Position numbers and translations under genes: made by a program. Of a stretch of 64,000 nucleotides of DNA, positions 1 to 7,684 are shown in pieces. The notes under the pieces were generated by a model that saw only the letters and a list, made by a program, of their open reading frames with translations, had not been told where the DNA came from and did no database searches. The DNA is from Glaciihabitans sp. (GTDB lineage: Bacteria; Actinomycetota; Actinomycetes; Actinomycetales; Microbacteriaceae), in the NCBI GenBank assembly GCA_025464095.1, contig JAODMF010000022.1:62001-126000 (forward strand), written 5' to 3'. The stretch's first letter is position 1. The number at the start of each line of letters is the position of its first letter.

Positions 1-1
1 C

Positions 2-124
2 GGGCTGGTCGGCCGCAATCACGCGGGAGACGTGTTGGCTGTCGCATCGATCGCAATCTCACAGGGCCGTATTTCCCAGCTCTGGGTAACGCGCAACCCC
101 GAAAAGCTGGGCAGCTGGCGCTGA
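2..124 (+). CDS. C-terminal end of an ECF sigma factor (SigJ/ECF41-like), partial
   Basis: An open frame enters from the left edge and stops at 122-124, giving 40 residues. It ends in RISQLWVTRNPEKLGSWR. The RNPEKL ending is typical of the SnoaL-like C-terminal domain of SigJ/ECF41-type extracytoplasmic sigma factors, where this tail follows a beta strand and helps control sigma activity. A weak hairpin (CGGCC/GGCCG, 147-160) follows the stop. Only the tail is visible, so the sigma core regions cannot be checked; another SnoaL-fold protein is possible. Confidence 0.5.
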   Translation, partial: GLVGRNHAGDVLAVASIAISQGRISQLWVTRNPEKLGSWR

Positions 125-392
125 CTCGCCAAGTCATCGCTCGAGCCGGCCTGTCGGCCGAGCGCGCTCATCCCGCGTGAGTCTAGGATGCTGATCGTGA
201 ATCTCCGCAAGTCTTAGCGTCTGAGCTTGATGCAGCGGAGGGGTCTGCCCATTTTCGGGCGCAGAATCCTGCTGGCGAATGGTCATCGACCTCGCTCCAA
301 GCCGTCGCCTATCAAGCGCGACGCCCGACTGCATCCCTCACCGCCAAATTTCGGGCGCGCCCTGGGTGCGCAAAGTTAACAGGGATTCTCAG
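125..392. other. intergenic, no gene supported
   Basis: I see no convincing coding sequence between the sigma-factor tail and the MFS gene. A 10-bp motif TTTCGGGCGC occurs twice (about 253 and 349). The reading frame upstream of the MFS gene is open but has no transporter-like sequence before 393. Confidence 0.4.
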
Positions 393-1667
393 ATGCAAAA
401 GAAAAATGATGTGCCAACGGCACTTTCGAGAAACACCGACTTCCGCCTCCTCATCGGAGGCCAACTCGTCTCGCAGGTGGGTAACCAGTTGCAAAGCCTT
501 GCTCTGCCTCTGGTGGTGCTCGCGCTCACTGGGTCCGCGGTACAGGCGGGCGCGATCCTCGCGATCAGCACTGCGACGTACCTCCTGTTCGGGCTGGTGG
601 CAGGCGCACTGGTCGACAGGTGGGACCGAAAGCGCACGATGATCTGGTCCGAGGTGGGGCGCGCGGTCGTCACGGTCTCCATCCCGGTCGCCTACATCTG
701 GAACGCGGTGAGCATTCCCCAGTTGTATGTGGTCGCAGTCGTGACCGGCGCGCTCGGGGTGCTCTTTCAGACAGCGAACAGCACGGCGATGCCGCACGTT
801 GTCGGGCATGGCCAGCTGCCGGCGGCGCTGGGAATCAGTCAGGCGGCATCCAGCGCAGTAGGTATCGCCGGGTCGGCTCTCGCAGGAGCGGCGTACGCGG
901 TGGGCAAGTCGATCCCGTTCCTGGTGAACGTGATCTCATTCCTCGTCTCCGCGACCACACTGCAAGCTATTCGAACTCAGTTCCAGGAGCCCCGCGGAAA
1001 ATCGGTGCGCGGCCCCGGGGAGCTCGTCGCGGAAATTCGCGAGGGGCTCGTCTGGGTCTGGCGTCAGCCTTTGATTCGTCTGCTGACCCTGGTGGAGGCA
1101 GCGGACGGCCTTCGGTACGGCGCCGGGTATCTGCTCATTATCGAGCTGGCGCGCAATGTCGGCGCCGATGCATTGCAGATCGGCCTGGTGTTCGGAGGGG
1201 CCGGGGTCGGCGGGCTCCTCGGCGGCTTATTGGCAGCTCGGGTCACGAAACGCTATCCGCTGGGGAGAGTCGCGATCCTGCTTCTCTGGGCCGAAGCAGC
1301 CGCTTTCCCGCTGTACGCAGTCGCACCTTCGTGGGCCTGGCTTGCGCTCGTCGCCATGCTGGAGAGTCTTCTCGTGCCGATCTATTCGGTGGCGATGAAT
1401 ACCTATCGCCTGACGATCACTCCGGACCACATGCGCGGTCGTACCAACAGCGCGGTAGCCACCCTCACAACCGGCGCGATGTCGGTCGGCACAATCGCGG
1501 GCGGACTCCTCCTGGAACACATCGGCGCGACCGCACTCGCTCTTGCCTGCGCCGGTTGGCTCTTAATACTGTCGCTGGTGACAACGGCAACCCGAAGGAT
1601 TCGGACCGCTGGAGCCCCAACGCCACCCTCCGGCCAGAAGAGACGAGCACCGGCGGCGGAAGACTAG
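393..1667 (+). CDS. MFS transporter (DHA3-like drug or macrolide exporter)
   Basis: The 424-residue protein is a major facilitator of the MFS_3/enterobactin-exporter (EntS/MefA) type. The N-terminus NTDFRLLIGGQLVSQVGNQL is characteristic, and the loop 2-3 signature GALVDRWDRKRTM follows. About twelve hydrophobic helices fit the length. The likely role is proton-driven efflux of a small hydrophobic compound across the cytoplasmic membrane. I chose the ATG at 393 because the 38 codons upstream lack transporter character. It is convergent with the GyrI-like gene, only 29 nt away. The substrate cannot be inferred. Confidence 0.85.
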   Translation: MQKKNDVPTALSRNTDFRLLIGGQLVSQVGNQLQSLALPLVVLALTGSAVQAGAILAISTATYLLFGLVAGALVDRWDRKRTMIWSEVGRAVVTVSIPVAYIWNAVSIPQLYVVAVVTGALGVLFQTANSTAMPHVVGHGQLPAALGISQAASSAVGIAGSALAGAAYAVGKSIPFLVNVISFLVSATTLQAIRTQFQEPRGKSVRGPGELVAEIREGLVWVWRQPLIRLLTLVEAADGLRYGAGYLLIIELARNVGADALQIGLVFGGAGVGGLLGGLLAARVTKRYPLGRVAILLLWAEAAAFPLYAVAPSWAWLALVAMLESLLVPIYSVAMNTYRLTITPDHMRGRTNSAVATLTTGAMSVGTIAGGLLLEHIGATALALACAGWLLILSLVTTATRRIRTAGAPTPPSGQKRRAPAAED

Positions 1668-1696
1668 TAAGTGAGAGTCCCACCGGAAAAAGCGGT

Positions 1697-2317
1697 CTAT
1701 TCGCGCGACTTGGCGACAGGCTGGCGCAGGATCGTCCTGAGTTTGTCGGGGGAGGTGCGGCGGGCATCGCTGAGGTAGATCTCGTGGTGTTTGCCGGTCA
1801 GCTGCAGCCGGTTGGCGGGGATGAACTCGTTGTGCATTGCGTCGAGCACAGGTGTTTCGTCGTCGTAGGAGCCGACGTGGAGCGTCTGCACGCTCAGGCC
1901 CTCATCGAACTGTTCGAGTCGGACCGCGTCGAGCGCAGGCGCGCCACCCTTCTGGGCGACCATCTCGCGTGCGGCGTCCAGGTGCTCTCGAGTGATCCAC
2001 TCGGGGAGCATGTTCATGAGCGTCCACTCCCAGCGGGATTTGTCTCGCGCAGTGGTGAAGGAGTCCATGTCGTCCGACCACCACAGTGCTTCGAGGGGCA
2101 TCACCGAGTAATCGCGATCGAGCTCGCCCTTGCTGAAGAACTTCAGCTTGTACGCGAGCGGGTAGAGCGAGGTAAGAGCGTCCTGGTATGCCTTCGCGGT
2201 GTTGGGGTCGCCGTGGCCGTCAATCATGAGGTACTGCAATGAAGGCACTGTCACGATCGAGAACGTCCCGCGCCGGGCGCTGTAGGTCTCGATCTGCTTC
2301 TTGAAATCGGCCTTCAC
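1697..2317 (-). CDS. GyrI-like domain protein
   Basis: This 206-residue cytoplasmic protein has the features of the GyrI-like small-molecule-binding domain family. The N-terminal segment with YLMIDGHGDP followed by the YPLAYKLKF region is the usual start of the stand-alone form. The C-terminal half carries LHVGSYDDE and the closing NRLQLTGKHHEIYLSDARRT, which matches the family end. These proteins bind or hydrolyse small molecules; some act as ligand domains of AraC/MerR regulators, but there is no DNA-binding domain here. It lies downstream of the ArsR-SRPBCC pair on the same strand with a 52-nt gap, so it may be co-transcribed. Confidence 0.85.
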   Translation of the reverse strand: MKADFKKQIETYSARRGTFSIVTVPSLQYLMIDGHGDPNTAKAYQDALTSLYPLAYKLKFFSKGELDRDYSVMPLEALWWSDDMDSFTTARDKSRWEWTLMNMLPEWITREHLDAAREMVAQKGGAPALDAVRLEQFDEGLSVQTLHVGSYDDETPVLDAMHNEFIPANRLQLTGKHHEIYLSDARRTSPDKLRTILRQPVAKSRE

Positions 2318-2369
2318 TCGGGTTCGTCTCCTGTCTCATCCTGCGGGGCGCTTCCCGAATCATAGGGAC

Positions 2370-3350
2370 TTATGCGTGGGTGGGCTGCAGCAGTCCCTCG
2401 AGGCGCTGGTAGCTCGTCTCCATGCCGCCGGTCATGCCGGTCGCGAGGATCGCGTCGCGCTGCTCGGCATTCGCGTAGGTGATGACGAGGGAGACCAGGG
2501 TTCCGCCCTCGACGGCCGTGAGGGTCAACTCGTTGAGCGTTGCCGGGTAGTCCATCCCGATCATCGCCTCGGTCGTCACTGTGCGATACGGTTTCTGCGA
2601 CTCGAGCAGCTCGCCGGTGAAACCGAATCGGTTGTCGCCGCCGTTCTGTTGCCATTCGTAGCGATAGCTGTCGCCGACCTCGGTTGCCACCTCACATACC
2701 GGCATCGACCATCCATCCGGTCCGAGCAGCCACTGCTTCATGAGTTCGGATTCGGTATGTGCCCGCCAGACTTGGTCGACGGTGCCGCGGATCACCCGCG
2801 CCACCCGCACCTGGGTATCGCTGAGGATGTGCGCCTCCGCCGCGCGCTCGGTGGCGAACGACGCCAGGTCGGCCAGCACGGTGTCGATCTGGGACATCGC
2901 TTCACGAGTGCCCTCGAGCATCCCCATCTCAATGAGCTGCTGCATCTGCTCCAGTGAGTCGAAGTGCGAGGTTGTCCTCAGGCGGCTGCCGCTATTCGTC
3001 TCCTCGAAATTGAAGTCCATCCGCGTGGTCGGGAAGTCGGTGTTCGGCACGCCCGCGGCATCTGCGAAGCTGTCGAGCACTTCGAACGCGCGCGGAGCTT
3101 CGGCTGAGGTCCAGTCCCAGCAGCCGTAGTGCGTGTCTCCCTCTGGGCCGGTCATCGAGTACACGCTGCGTCCGCCAGCCACGGCGTCGTGCCGCAGGAA
3201 CTTTGCCGGGTAGGTCGGCGGTCCCCAGAACCGCTCGAGCTGACGCGGATCGGTGTAGGCATCCCAGAGTCGGCTTAGTGGCGCCGCGAAGTCAGCGACG
3301 ATCGTGATGGTGAGTTGGTCGAGGTCCTTCTCGACGGAGGTGACGGGCAT
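2370..3350 (-). CDS. tandem SRPBCC (AHSA1-type) domain protein
   Basis: The 326-residue protein holds two SRPBCC/AHSA1 domains, roughly residues 10-150 and 170-320. Each has the family pattern: FAAPLSRLWDAYTDPRQLERFWGPP opens the first, and GTVDQVWRAHTESELMKQWLLGPDGW opens the second. Such domains form a deep hydrophobic pocket for lipids or other ligands. The ATG at 3350 is chosen because the sequence upstream is the ArsR gene in another frame. It lies 13 nt downstream of that gene, the common ArsR-SRPBCC arrangement in actinobacteria in which the regulator controls its partner. A two-domain fusion is less common than the single-domain form. The ligand is unknown. Confidence 0.88.
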   Translation of the reverse strand: MPVTSVEKDLDQLTITIVADFAAPLSRLWDAYTDPRQLERFWGPPTYPAKFLRHDAVAGGRSVYSMTGPEGDTHYGCWDWTSAEAPRAFEVLDSFADAAGVPNTDFPTTRMDFNFEETNSGSRLRTTSHFDSLEQMQQLIEMGMLEGTREAMSQIDTVLADLASFATERAAEAHILSDTQVRVARVIRGTVDQVWRAHTESELMKQWLLGPDGWSMPVCEVATEVGDSYRYEWQQNGGDNRFGFTGELLESQKPYRTVTTEAMIGMDYPATLNELTLTAVEGGTLVSLVITYANAEQRDAILATGMTGGMETSYQRLEGLLQPTHA

Positions 3351-3363
3351 GGCGCGCCTTTCG

Positions 3364-3717
3364 TTAGGTATCAGATGGAGCGGGATCGCCTTCAGCCAGC
3401 AGGATGTCGAGGCGGTCGATGCGCGACCGCCACAGCTCCTCGAAGTGGTCCAGCAGGTGCTGCGCCTGGCGGATGCGATCGAGATTTCCCCGCACCATCC
3501 GCTCACGGCCGCGTGGTTCTTTGGTCACAAGCCTCGCGTCCTCCAAAACTGCGACGTGTTTCTGAACTGCCGCGAAGGACATCTCGTAGGAGGCGGCCAA
3601 CTGCGACACCGACACATCGGCGACCAGCGTGCGGCGCACGATGTCGCGTCGCGTCGCATCCGCGAGGGCGCGGAAGATGCGGTTCACGTCGTGATCGGAG
3701 AGTTCTAATACAACCAT
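3364..3717 (-). CDS. ArsR-family transcriptional regulator
   Basis: This 117-residue winged-helix repressor has RIFRALADATRRDIVRRTL followed by VSVSQLAASYEMSFAAVQKHVAVLEDARLV, the classic ArsR recognition helix region. It lacks the Cys pairs of metal sensors and belongs to the group paired with AHSA1/SRPBCC proteins. ATG at 3717 gives a normal N-terminus. No Shine-Dalgarno precedes it, but a TTGCGG-N17-TATCGT promoter ends about ten bases upstream, so the mRNA is probably leaderless. The gene leads the operon that includes the SRPBCC protein and perhaps the GyrI-like protein. Autoregulation is likely. Confidence 0.88.
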   Translation of the reverse strand: MVVLELSDHDVNRIFRALADATRRDIVRRTLVADVSVSQLAASYEMSFAAVQKHVAVLEDARLVTKEPRGRERMVRGNLDRIRQAQHLLDHFEELWRSRIDRLDILLAEGDPAPSDT

Positions 3718-3726
3718 TTGTTTGTA
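3709..3726. promoter_or_regulatory. candidate ArsR operator (short inverted repeat)
   Basis: TACAA (3709-3713) and TTGTA (3722-3726) form an inverted repeat with an 8-nt spacer across the start codon and the predicted transcription start of the ArsR gene. Short AT-rich dyads in this place fit ArsR binding. The arms are only 5 bp, so chance is possible. Confidence 0.3.
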
Positions 3727-3754
3727 CGATATCCCTCGATTGCCAATCCCGCAA
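3726..3754 (-). promoter_or_regulatory. predicted promoter of the ArsR-SRPBCC operon
   Basis: Read on the minus strand, TTGCGG (3754-3749) and TATCGT (3731-3726) are separated by exactly 17 nt. Transcription would start at about 3719, almost at the ATG (3717), which predicts a leaderless message and explains the missing ribosome binding site. Confidence 0.45.
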
Positions 3755-3888
3755 CCACTTGGAGCGACATGTCGGGCTCTCCCGAAACTTCGGGAGCGGG
3801 TCATCTGTTTTCACTAAAGGCGGGCATGCTGGATCCAGACCCACTAGCATTCTTGACGAACGTGACACGATTCGAGGAGGTGAGCCCG

Positions 3889-3942
3889 ATGCACACACTG
3901 TCCACTCTGGGCGCTCCTTTGAGTTCACGATCGCGCGACTGA
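3889..3942 (+). CDS. possible 17-residue leader ORF upstream of the patatin gene
   Basis: A strong ribosome binding site (GAGGAGGTGA, 3874-3883) precedes ATG 3889, which opens a 17-codon frame ending at 3942, MHTLSTLGAPLSSRSRD. The patatin gene begins 48 nt later on the same strand. The good ribosome site argues for translation, but there is no homology or conserved attenuator that I recognise. A mis-positioned or decayed gene start is the alternative. Confidence 0.3.
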   Translation: MHTLSTLGAPLSSRSRD

Positions 3943-3990
3943 CGTAGCCGTCGCGGGGAGCGCTGCACGCACTCTCAGAAAGCTACGACT

Positions 3991-4929
3991 ATGAATGATT
4001 CATCTCAGTTCGACTCGGAGACGACCTCTCACAACGTCTCGGGACACCACTTCTCTACAGCCCTAGTTCTCGCCGGTGCCGGTGCAGCAGGCAATGCGTG
4101 GCAGCTCGGTCTCATCGCCGGCCTGTCCGACGCCGGGGTCGATGTCACTGACGCCGATGTCATCATCGGGACGTCGGCGGGATCCACTGTTGCGGCCCAG
4201 ATCACCAGCGGGACACTGCCGGGGGACCCGTATGCCGCCATCCTCGCCGAGGTGCCTCAGCCACAGGCAGGCGGCGCAGGGTCGGGCGGGCGACGCGCGC
4301 CGTCTCTCTCAGGTCCGGCGTACATGGACTGGTCAAACGCAATCATCGGTTCTGCCGAAGATGCCTCCGACATGCGCCGCAGGATTGGCGCCGCGGCGCT
4401 CGAGATGGATGCGTCCGACGGCTCCAGCCAATCCCGCTGGCACGACATCGTCGCGGCTCGGCTTCCCAGCCACGACTGGCCGCAACAGCCCCTGCTCATC
4501 ACGGCGGTCGATGCCCAGTCCGGTGAACCCGTCGTGTTCGACCGCCACAGCGGAGTCGACCTTGTGGACGCCGTCGCCGCCAGCACGTCGGCGATGACGC
4601 CCTACCGCATCGGCGAGAACCGGTACATCAACGGCGGCTATCGACGCAGCTCGAACGCGGACCTGGCGGCTGGATACGAACGGGTGTTGGTGCTGGAACC
4701 ATTCGGCGGCAGGTCGCGGACGCCGCGGGAGTGGGGCATGGACCTCGCAACCCAGGTGGACGAATTGCGCGCGGGGGGCAGCACGGTCGAGACGGTCTTT
4801 CCGGATGCTGGCGCGGGTGACGTGTTCAACGCCAACGCGTTGGATCCGTCGACCCGTCTGCCGGCGGCACGGGGAGGCTACGAGCAAGGCCGAGCCATCG
4901 CGGGGCGACTCGCCGAATTCTGGCGCTGA
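3991..4929 (+). CDS. patatin-like phospholipase family protein
   Basis: The 312-residue protein carries the patatin fold: a glycine-rich oxyanion segment LVLAGAGAAGNAWQLGLI near residue 26 and the nucleophile elbow GTSAGS with Ser62. Patatins hydrolyse acyl esters of lipids with a Ser-Asp dyad. Here the usual D-G-G/A motif reads YINGGYRRSSNADL, so the expected Asp is Asn214, which may reduce or abolish catalysis unless a nearby Asp substitutes. No signal peptide is visible. It faces the YCII gene, with a strong hairpin terminator between them. Family assignment is firm; activity is uncertain. Confidence 0.85.
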   Translation: MNDSSQFDSETTSHNVSGHHFSTALVLAGAGAAGNAWQLGLIAGLSDAGVDVTDADVIIGTSAGSTVAAQITSGTLPGDPYAAILAEVPQPQAGGAGSGGRRAPSLSGPAYMDWSNAIIGSAEDASDMRRRIGAAALEMDASDGSSQSRWHDIVAARLPSHDWPQQPLLITAVDAQSGEPVVFDRHSGVDLVDAVAASTSAMTPYRIGENRYINGGYRRSSNADLAAGYERVLVLEPFGGRSRTPREWGMDLATQVDELRAGGSTVETVFPDAGAGDVFNANALDPSTRLPAARGGYEQGRAIAGRLAEFWR

Positions 4930-4987
4930 CGGCTGCTAGCCGGCGACCCGGGGGAGGGGCGACATCCATTTTCCGGCTGGATCTGGT

Positions 4988-5021
4988 CCCGCTCGCGTCT
5001 GTCGCCCAGGGCGCGAGCGGG
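4988..5021. terminator. hairpin terminator between convergent genes
   Basis: CCCGCTCGCG (4988-4997) pairs perfectly with CGCGAGCGGG (5012-5021) around a 14-nt loop. It sits in the 100-nt gap between the convergent patatin and YCII genes and could end both transcripts. No clear U-tract follows. Confidence 0.6.
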
Positions 5022-5030
5022 GGCCGAGCA

Positions 5031-5369
5031 CTAGCTTTGCGGATCGAACATGAACTCCCGGAGTTCTTGTGAGCAGCGGCAGGCGGCAGCGATCTTACTG
5101 GCCCACTCCTCGGCCGCCTTTCGGTTTGGCAACTCGAGGACGGCGAACCCGCCATTGATCTCCGTGCCGGGATAGATCTCGGGGGATACAGTCCCGTCGG
5201 CGGAGACCAGCACCGGGTCGACGTCCTCGTCAATCCCGCCGCCGAACACATAGGCGCCAGCGGCCTTCGCCTCCTCGATGACTGCGTGCGACTCCACGAA
5301 CGCAATCGACAATTCCTCGGGTGTGAGCACCATGGCCTTGCTGGGGAACGAGATGAGATATTTGGTCAT
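5031..5369 (-). CDS. YCII-related domain protein
   Basis: This 112-residue protein shows the YCII/DGPF fold pattern: an N-terminal MTKYLISFPSKAMVLTPEE strand-helix unit, a VFGGG turn, an acidic middle and a GGFAVLELPNRKAAEEWASK helix near the end, where the family carries its typical GG-x-x-hydrophobic motif. Members are small dimeric alpha-beta barrel proteins, often next to ECF sigma factors, with unclear biochemical roles. It is transcribed alone and is divergent from the phosphatase gene. Confidence 0.85.
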   Translation of the reverse strand: MTKYLISFPSKAMVLTPEELSIAFVESHAVIEEAKAAGAYVFGGGIDEDVDPVLVSADGTVSPEIYPGTEINGGFAVLELPNRKAAEEWASKIAAACRCSQELREFMFDPQS

Positions 5370-5559
5370 ATCTCATGGTGCGCCGCAGACGCCGCGGGCA
5401 GCAAGTGCGGGATCCGAGTGCCGAGCGGGGAGGTTCGGGGCCACTCGAGCATGCGGTCGGCGTTGGCAAGACCTGCGACTAGCGCGATCTCGAGTGGTTA
5501 GCCGGACATAGCTTGCCCGCGAGTTGAACCTCCGATCGGTTGAGCTAGGCTCTCGCGGC

Positions 5560-6309
5560 ATGACCGAGACTTTGTGGGACGGAGCTTTCAACCTTTCGGA
5601 TCTTGGGGGACTCCCGACAGATCGTGGGCAGACCAGGGCGGGGACCATCTTTCGGAGCGGTCGTCCCGAGACACTCACGAATCAGGGCTGGCGTGAAGCA
5701 CGGCGCGCAGGGCTAAGGACCATCGTCGATCTGCGTAACGACGCTGAGCGTTCGCGACTCGACTATCACCCGGTCATTGACGCGGACGCGATGGACGGTA
5801 TCGATGTCAGATTTGCACCGACGGAAGACCCAGACGATCCCGAGTTCATGCGTGTGTGTGGACCCTGGCTTGACCACCCGCGGTCGTACGCCGACAACCT
5901 TGCTTTCTACCCGTCGAAATTCCTGGTGGTGTTCGAGGCGATAGCGAAGTCTCGCGGCGCGGTCCTGGTTCACTGCTCAGGCGGTCGAGACCGCACCGGG
6001 ATGGTGGTGGCGATGTTGCTTGCGCTAGCAGGGGTGTCGCCTGAAGTCATCGCGGACGACTACGAACTGGCGTTCAGAGAAGCCCACGCGCATATGGCGC
6101 GTCATCCTGAGAGATCTCGTGAAGATGTCTATTCAGAAGAAGAGCTCACCGCTCGAGTGGAAGAGCGTCGCGCTGCCATGATCGAGTGGATTGGCGGTTT
6201 CGACGTCGGCGAATATCTGATCGAAATCGGGCTGTCCCAGAATGACCTCGCGAGGCTGACGGACCTTCTGCACCAACCTGAGCCGCGGGCCGGCACTTGG
6301 AACGCCTAG
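5560..6309 (+). CDS. tyrosine-protein phosphatase (Y_phosphatase3 family)
   Basis: The 249-residue protein contains the cysteine phosphatase loop HCSGGRDRTG (C-x5-R) near residue 142 and the N-terminal FNLSDLGGL and FRSGRPETL segments typical of bacterial Y_phosphatase3 enzymes. It should remove phosphate from phosphotyrosine or phosphoinositides in the cytoplasm. I use ATG 5560, since the upstream TTG in frame (5524) adds twelve residues outside the family pattern. The gene appears monocistronic. Confidence 0.88.
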   Translation: MTETLWDGAFNLSDLGGLPTDRGQTRAGTIFRSGRPETLTNQGWREARRAGLRTIVDLRNDAERSRLDYHPVIDADAMDGIDVRFAPTEDPDDPEFMRVCGPWLDHPRSYADNLAFYPSKFLVVFEAIAKSRGAVLVHCSGGRDRTGMVVAMLLALAGVSPEVIADDYELAFREAHAHMARHPERSREDVYSEEELTARVEERRAAMIEWIGGFDVGEYLIEIGLSQNDLARLTDLLHQPEPRAGTWNA

Positions 6310-6379
6310 CGAACGTCACGGTCGTGCGCTGAAAGCGGCGGGTTTGTTGAGTCTCTGGAAGCTCCGATTCGCAGTGAAG

Positions 6380-6417
6380 TTCCTAGCCACGTGCCGAACT
6401 GGTCGCTTCCTAGCCAC
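6380..6417. repeat. short direct repeat in a convergent gap
   Basis: TTCCTAGCCAC occurs at 6380-6390 and again at 6407-6417, a 27-nt period. It lies in the 200-nt gap between the convergent phosphatase and XRE genes. Nothing else is recognisable in the gap. Confidence 0.4.
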
Positions 6418-6509
6418 CGATTCGTGAACCGAATGCGGCGCGCCCCAACCTTTTTTCCACTCGAGTGCCCGCCGTGTCGCCAGGCGCCATCGGATTCATA
6501 TCCAACTCC

Positions 6510-6716
6510 TCAATCCTCTTCCCACCGCAAAATCTCACCCGGCTGGCAGTCGAGCACGCGGCAGATTGCGTCGAGGGTTGAGAAGCGGATGGCGCGCGCC
6601 CGGCCGTTCTTGAGCACTGCCACATTTGCCGGCGTGATGCCAACGGCCGCTGCGAACTCACCTACGCCCATTCCGCGCTCCACGAGGAGCCTGTCAATGA
6701 GGATGCGTATTGTCAC
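6510..6716 (-). CDS. small XRE/Cro-type helix-turn-helix regulator
   Basis: The 68-residue protein is a minimal Cro/CI-type DNA-binding domain: LLVERGMGVGEFAAAVGITPANVAVLKNG contains the helix-turn-helix, and LDAICRVLDCQPGEIL is the usual third region. It belongs to the YozG-like group that pairs with DUF2975 membrane proteins. The GTG start overlaps the stop of the DUF2975 gene by one base (TAGTG), so translation is probably coupled. The dyads upstream of the operon at 7199-7236 are a natural binding site for it. Confidence 0.88.
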   Translation of the reverse strand: MTIRILIDRLLVERGMGVGEFAAAVGITPANVAVLKNGRARAIRFSTLDAICRVLDCQPGEILRWEED

Positions 6717-7198
6717 TAGACCACCTCGTCGAGCTCAAGCCGCATAAAGGCGGCTTGCCGCAGCAATGAGCGCAGAACCAGTACAACCAGAAAGAATGCC
6801 GTGCCCGCCAGCACCCCGCCTAAGAGGGCAAGCGCTAGGGCGGGTGGCCCTGGAATGAATGGTAAGACGGCCGCGATGAGTGCCGTTGCGGCGATCAATA
6901 CGCCTATGAGCGCGTCGACCAGCCTCGACGCACCCTTGTCGAAGATCCGCCCGCGACGGATTGATCCGACGAGCAGAGCCGTAATTGTGAGCACTGCTTC
7001 GACGCAGACACCAAATGCGATCGCGATCGCAACGAGTGGGCCTTCCAAGTGTGCGAACTCCGGATACAGATTGGCCATCGATTGGGCGGTGTCGAACAGC
7101 AGGACTTCCGAGAGCAAGACACCGGAAGCGAGGATGCCTAACGCTATCCAAGTCAAAACGGCGGTGATTGAGGATGGACGGTGAGAAGGAAGGCTCAT
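6716..7198 (-). CDS. DUF2975 membrane protein
   Basis: The 160-residue protein has about four hydrophobic helices with the DUF2975 layout, including the conserved loop GRIFDKGASRLVDALI between helices two and three. It is an integral cytoplasmic-membrane protein. DUF2975 genes are usually fused to or followed by a small XRE regulator, as here, and may sense a membrane signal and hold the regulator. No Shine-Dalgarno precedes ATG 7198; the two 17-bp operator-like dyads abut the start codon, which suggests a leaderless transcript. Confidence 0.82.
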   Translation of the reverse strand: MSLPSHRPSSITAVLTWIALGILASGVLLSEVLLFDTAQSMANLYPEFAHLEGPLVAIAIAFGVCVEAVLTITALLVGSIRRGRIFDKGASRLVDALIGVLIAATALIAAVLPFIPGPPALALALLGGVLAGTAFFLVVLVLRSLLRQAAFMRLELDEVV

Positions 7199-7236
7199 CT
7201 ATCGATCATCAATAGCAATCTATCGAATGTCAATAG
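7199..7236. promoter_or_regulatory. two tandem 17-bp dyad operators
   Basis: CTATCGATCATCAATAG (7199-7215) and CTATCGAATGTCAATAG (7220-7236) match at 14 of 17 positions. Their starts are 21 bp apart, two helical turns, so bound proteins would lie on the same DNA face. Each copy is itself an imperfect palindrome around its centre. They cover the predicted promoter of the DUF2975-XRE operon, so autorepression by the small XRE protein is the simplest reading. Confidence 0.6.
7205..7233 (-). promoter_or_regulatory. predicted promoter of the DUF2975-XRE operon
   Basis: A perfect TTGACA (minus strand, 7233-7228) is followed after 17 nt by GATGAT (7210-7205). Initiation would fall at about 7198, the A of the ATG, giving a leaderless message. 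Both elements lie inside the tandem dyads. Confidence 0.5.
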
Positions 7237-7416
7237 AGGGCGTGACTAACGGTGCTGCACCTGTGAAGCCAGAGAAGGAACCTTCCGGCCCGGTGATCTC
7301 CCGTCAAGCCGTTCGAGTGGATAGATCGTGTGCGTTCTCGGGGGAGCGGTCTAGTCAACGTCCAAATTGCACCAGGCCGCACGCGAAGCAGGGCGTAGAA
7401 TCTCTGACCTGACATA
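7237..7416. other. intergenic, nothing recognised
   Basis: This 180-nt stretch between the tandem operators and the next weak open frame shows no convincing gene on either strand and no strong hairpin. It may hold the promoter for the genes at 7417-8236. Confidence 0.35.
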
Positions 7417-7680
7417 ATGTGCATTATCGGATACCGTCCAGGACCAATTGCATCTGATGCGAAAAGTCGTCCTACGGCGCCCCACCACATCGTTGCCGCC
7501 AAATTGAGGGCCTCCGATCCACCGCAGGTCGAAGCTTTCCTCTGGCCCGTGAAGTTGAGACTCGACATCAATGCCAGCGCTGTGTTCATGAATCTGGGTG
7601 TCCTCCTTTGGGCGGACTTTCGCCACCACGGAATTGGTGTCAAGATCAACCGCTTTCGGATAATCGAGGACGATTCATGA
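7417..7680 (+). CDS. small hypothetical protein or gene fragment
   Basis: An 87-residue frame starts at ATG 7417 and stops four bases before the lipoprotein gene. I do not recognise the family. The middle (VEAFLWPVKLRLDINASAVF) and the end (INRFRIIEDDS) look like real protein, while the first 30 residues do not, so this may be the C-terminal part of a decayed gene. The spacing suggests co-transcription with the lipoprotein gene. No clear ribosome site is visible. Confidence 0.35.
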   Translation: MCIIGYRPGPIASDAKSRPTAPHHIVAAKLRASDPPQVEAFLWPVKLRLDINASAVFMNLGVLLWADFRHHGIGVKINRFRIIEDDS

Positions 7681-7684
7681 AAAG

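Noticed and set aside
620-2242. 540-codon plus-strand open frame crossing the MFS and GyrI-like genes
   Set aside because: It is out of frame with the MFS gene and antisense to the GyrI-like gene, both well supported; the composition is Arg/Gly/Ser-rich frame-shadow sequence.
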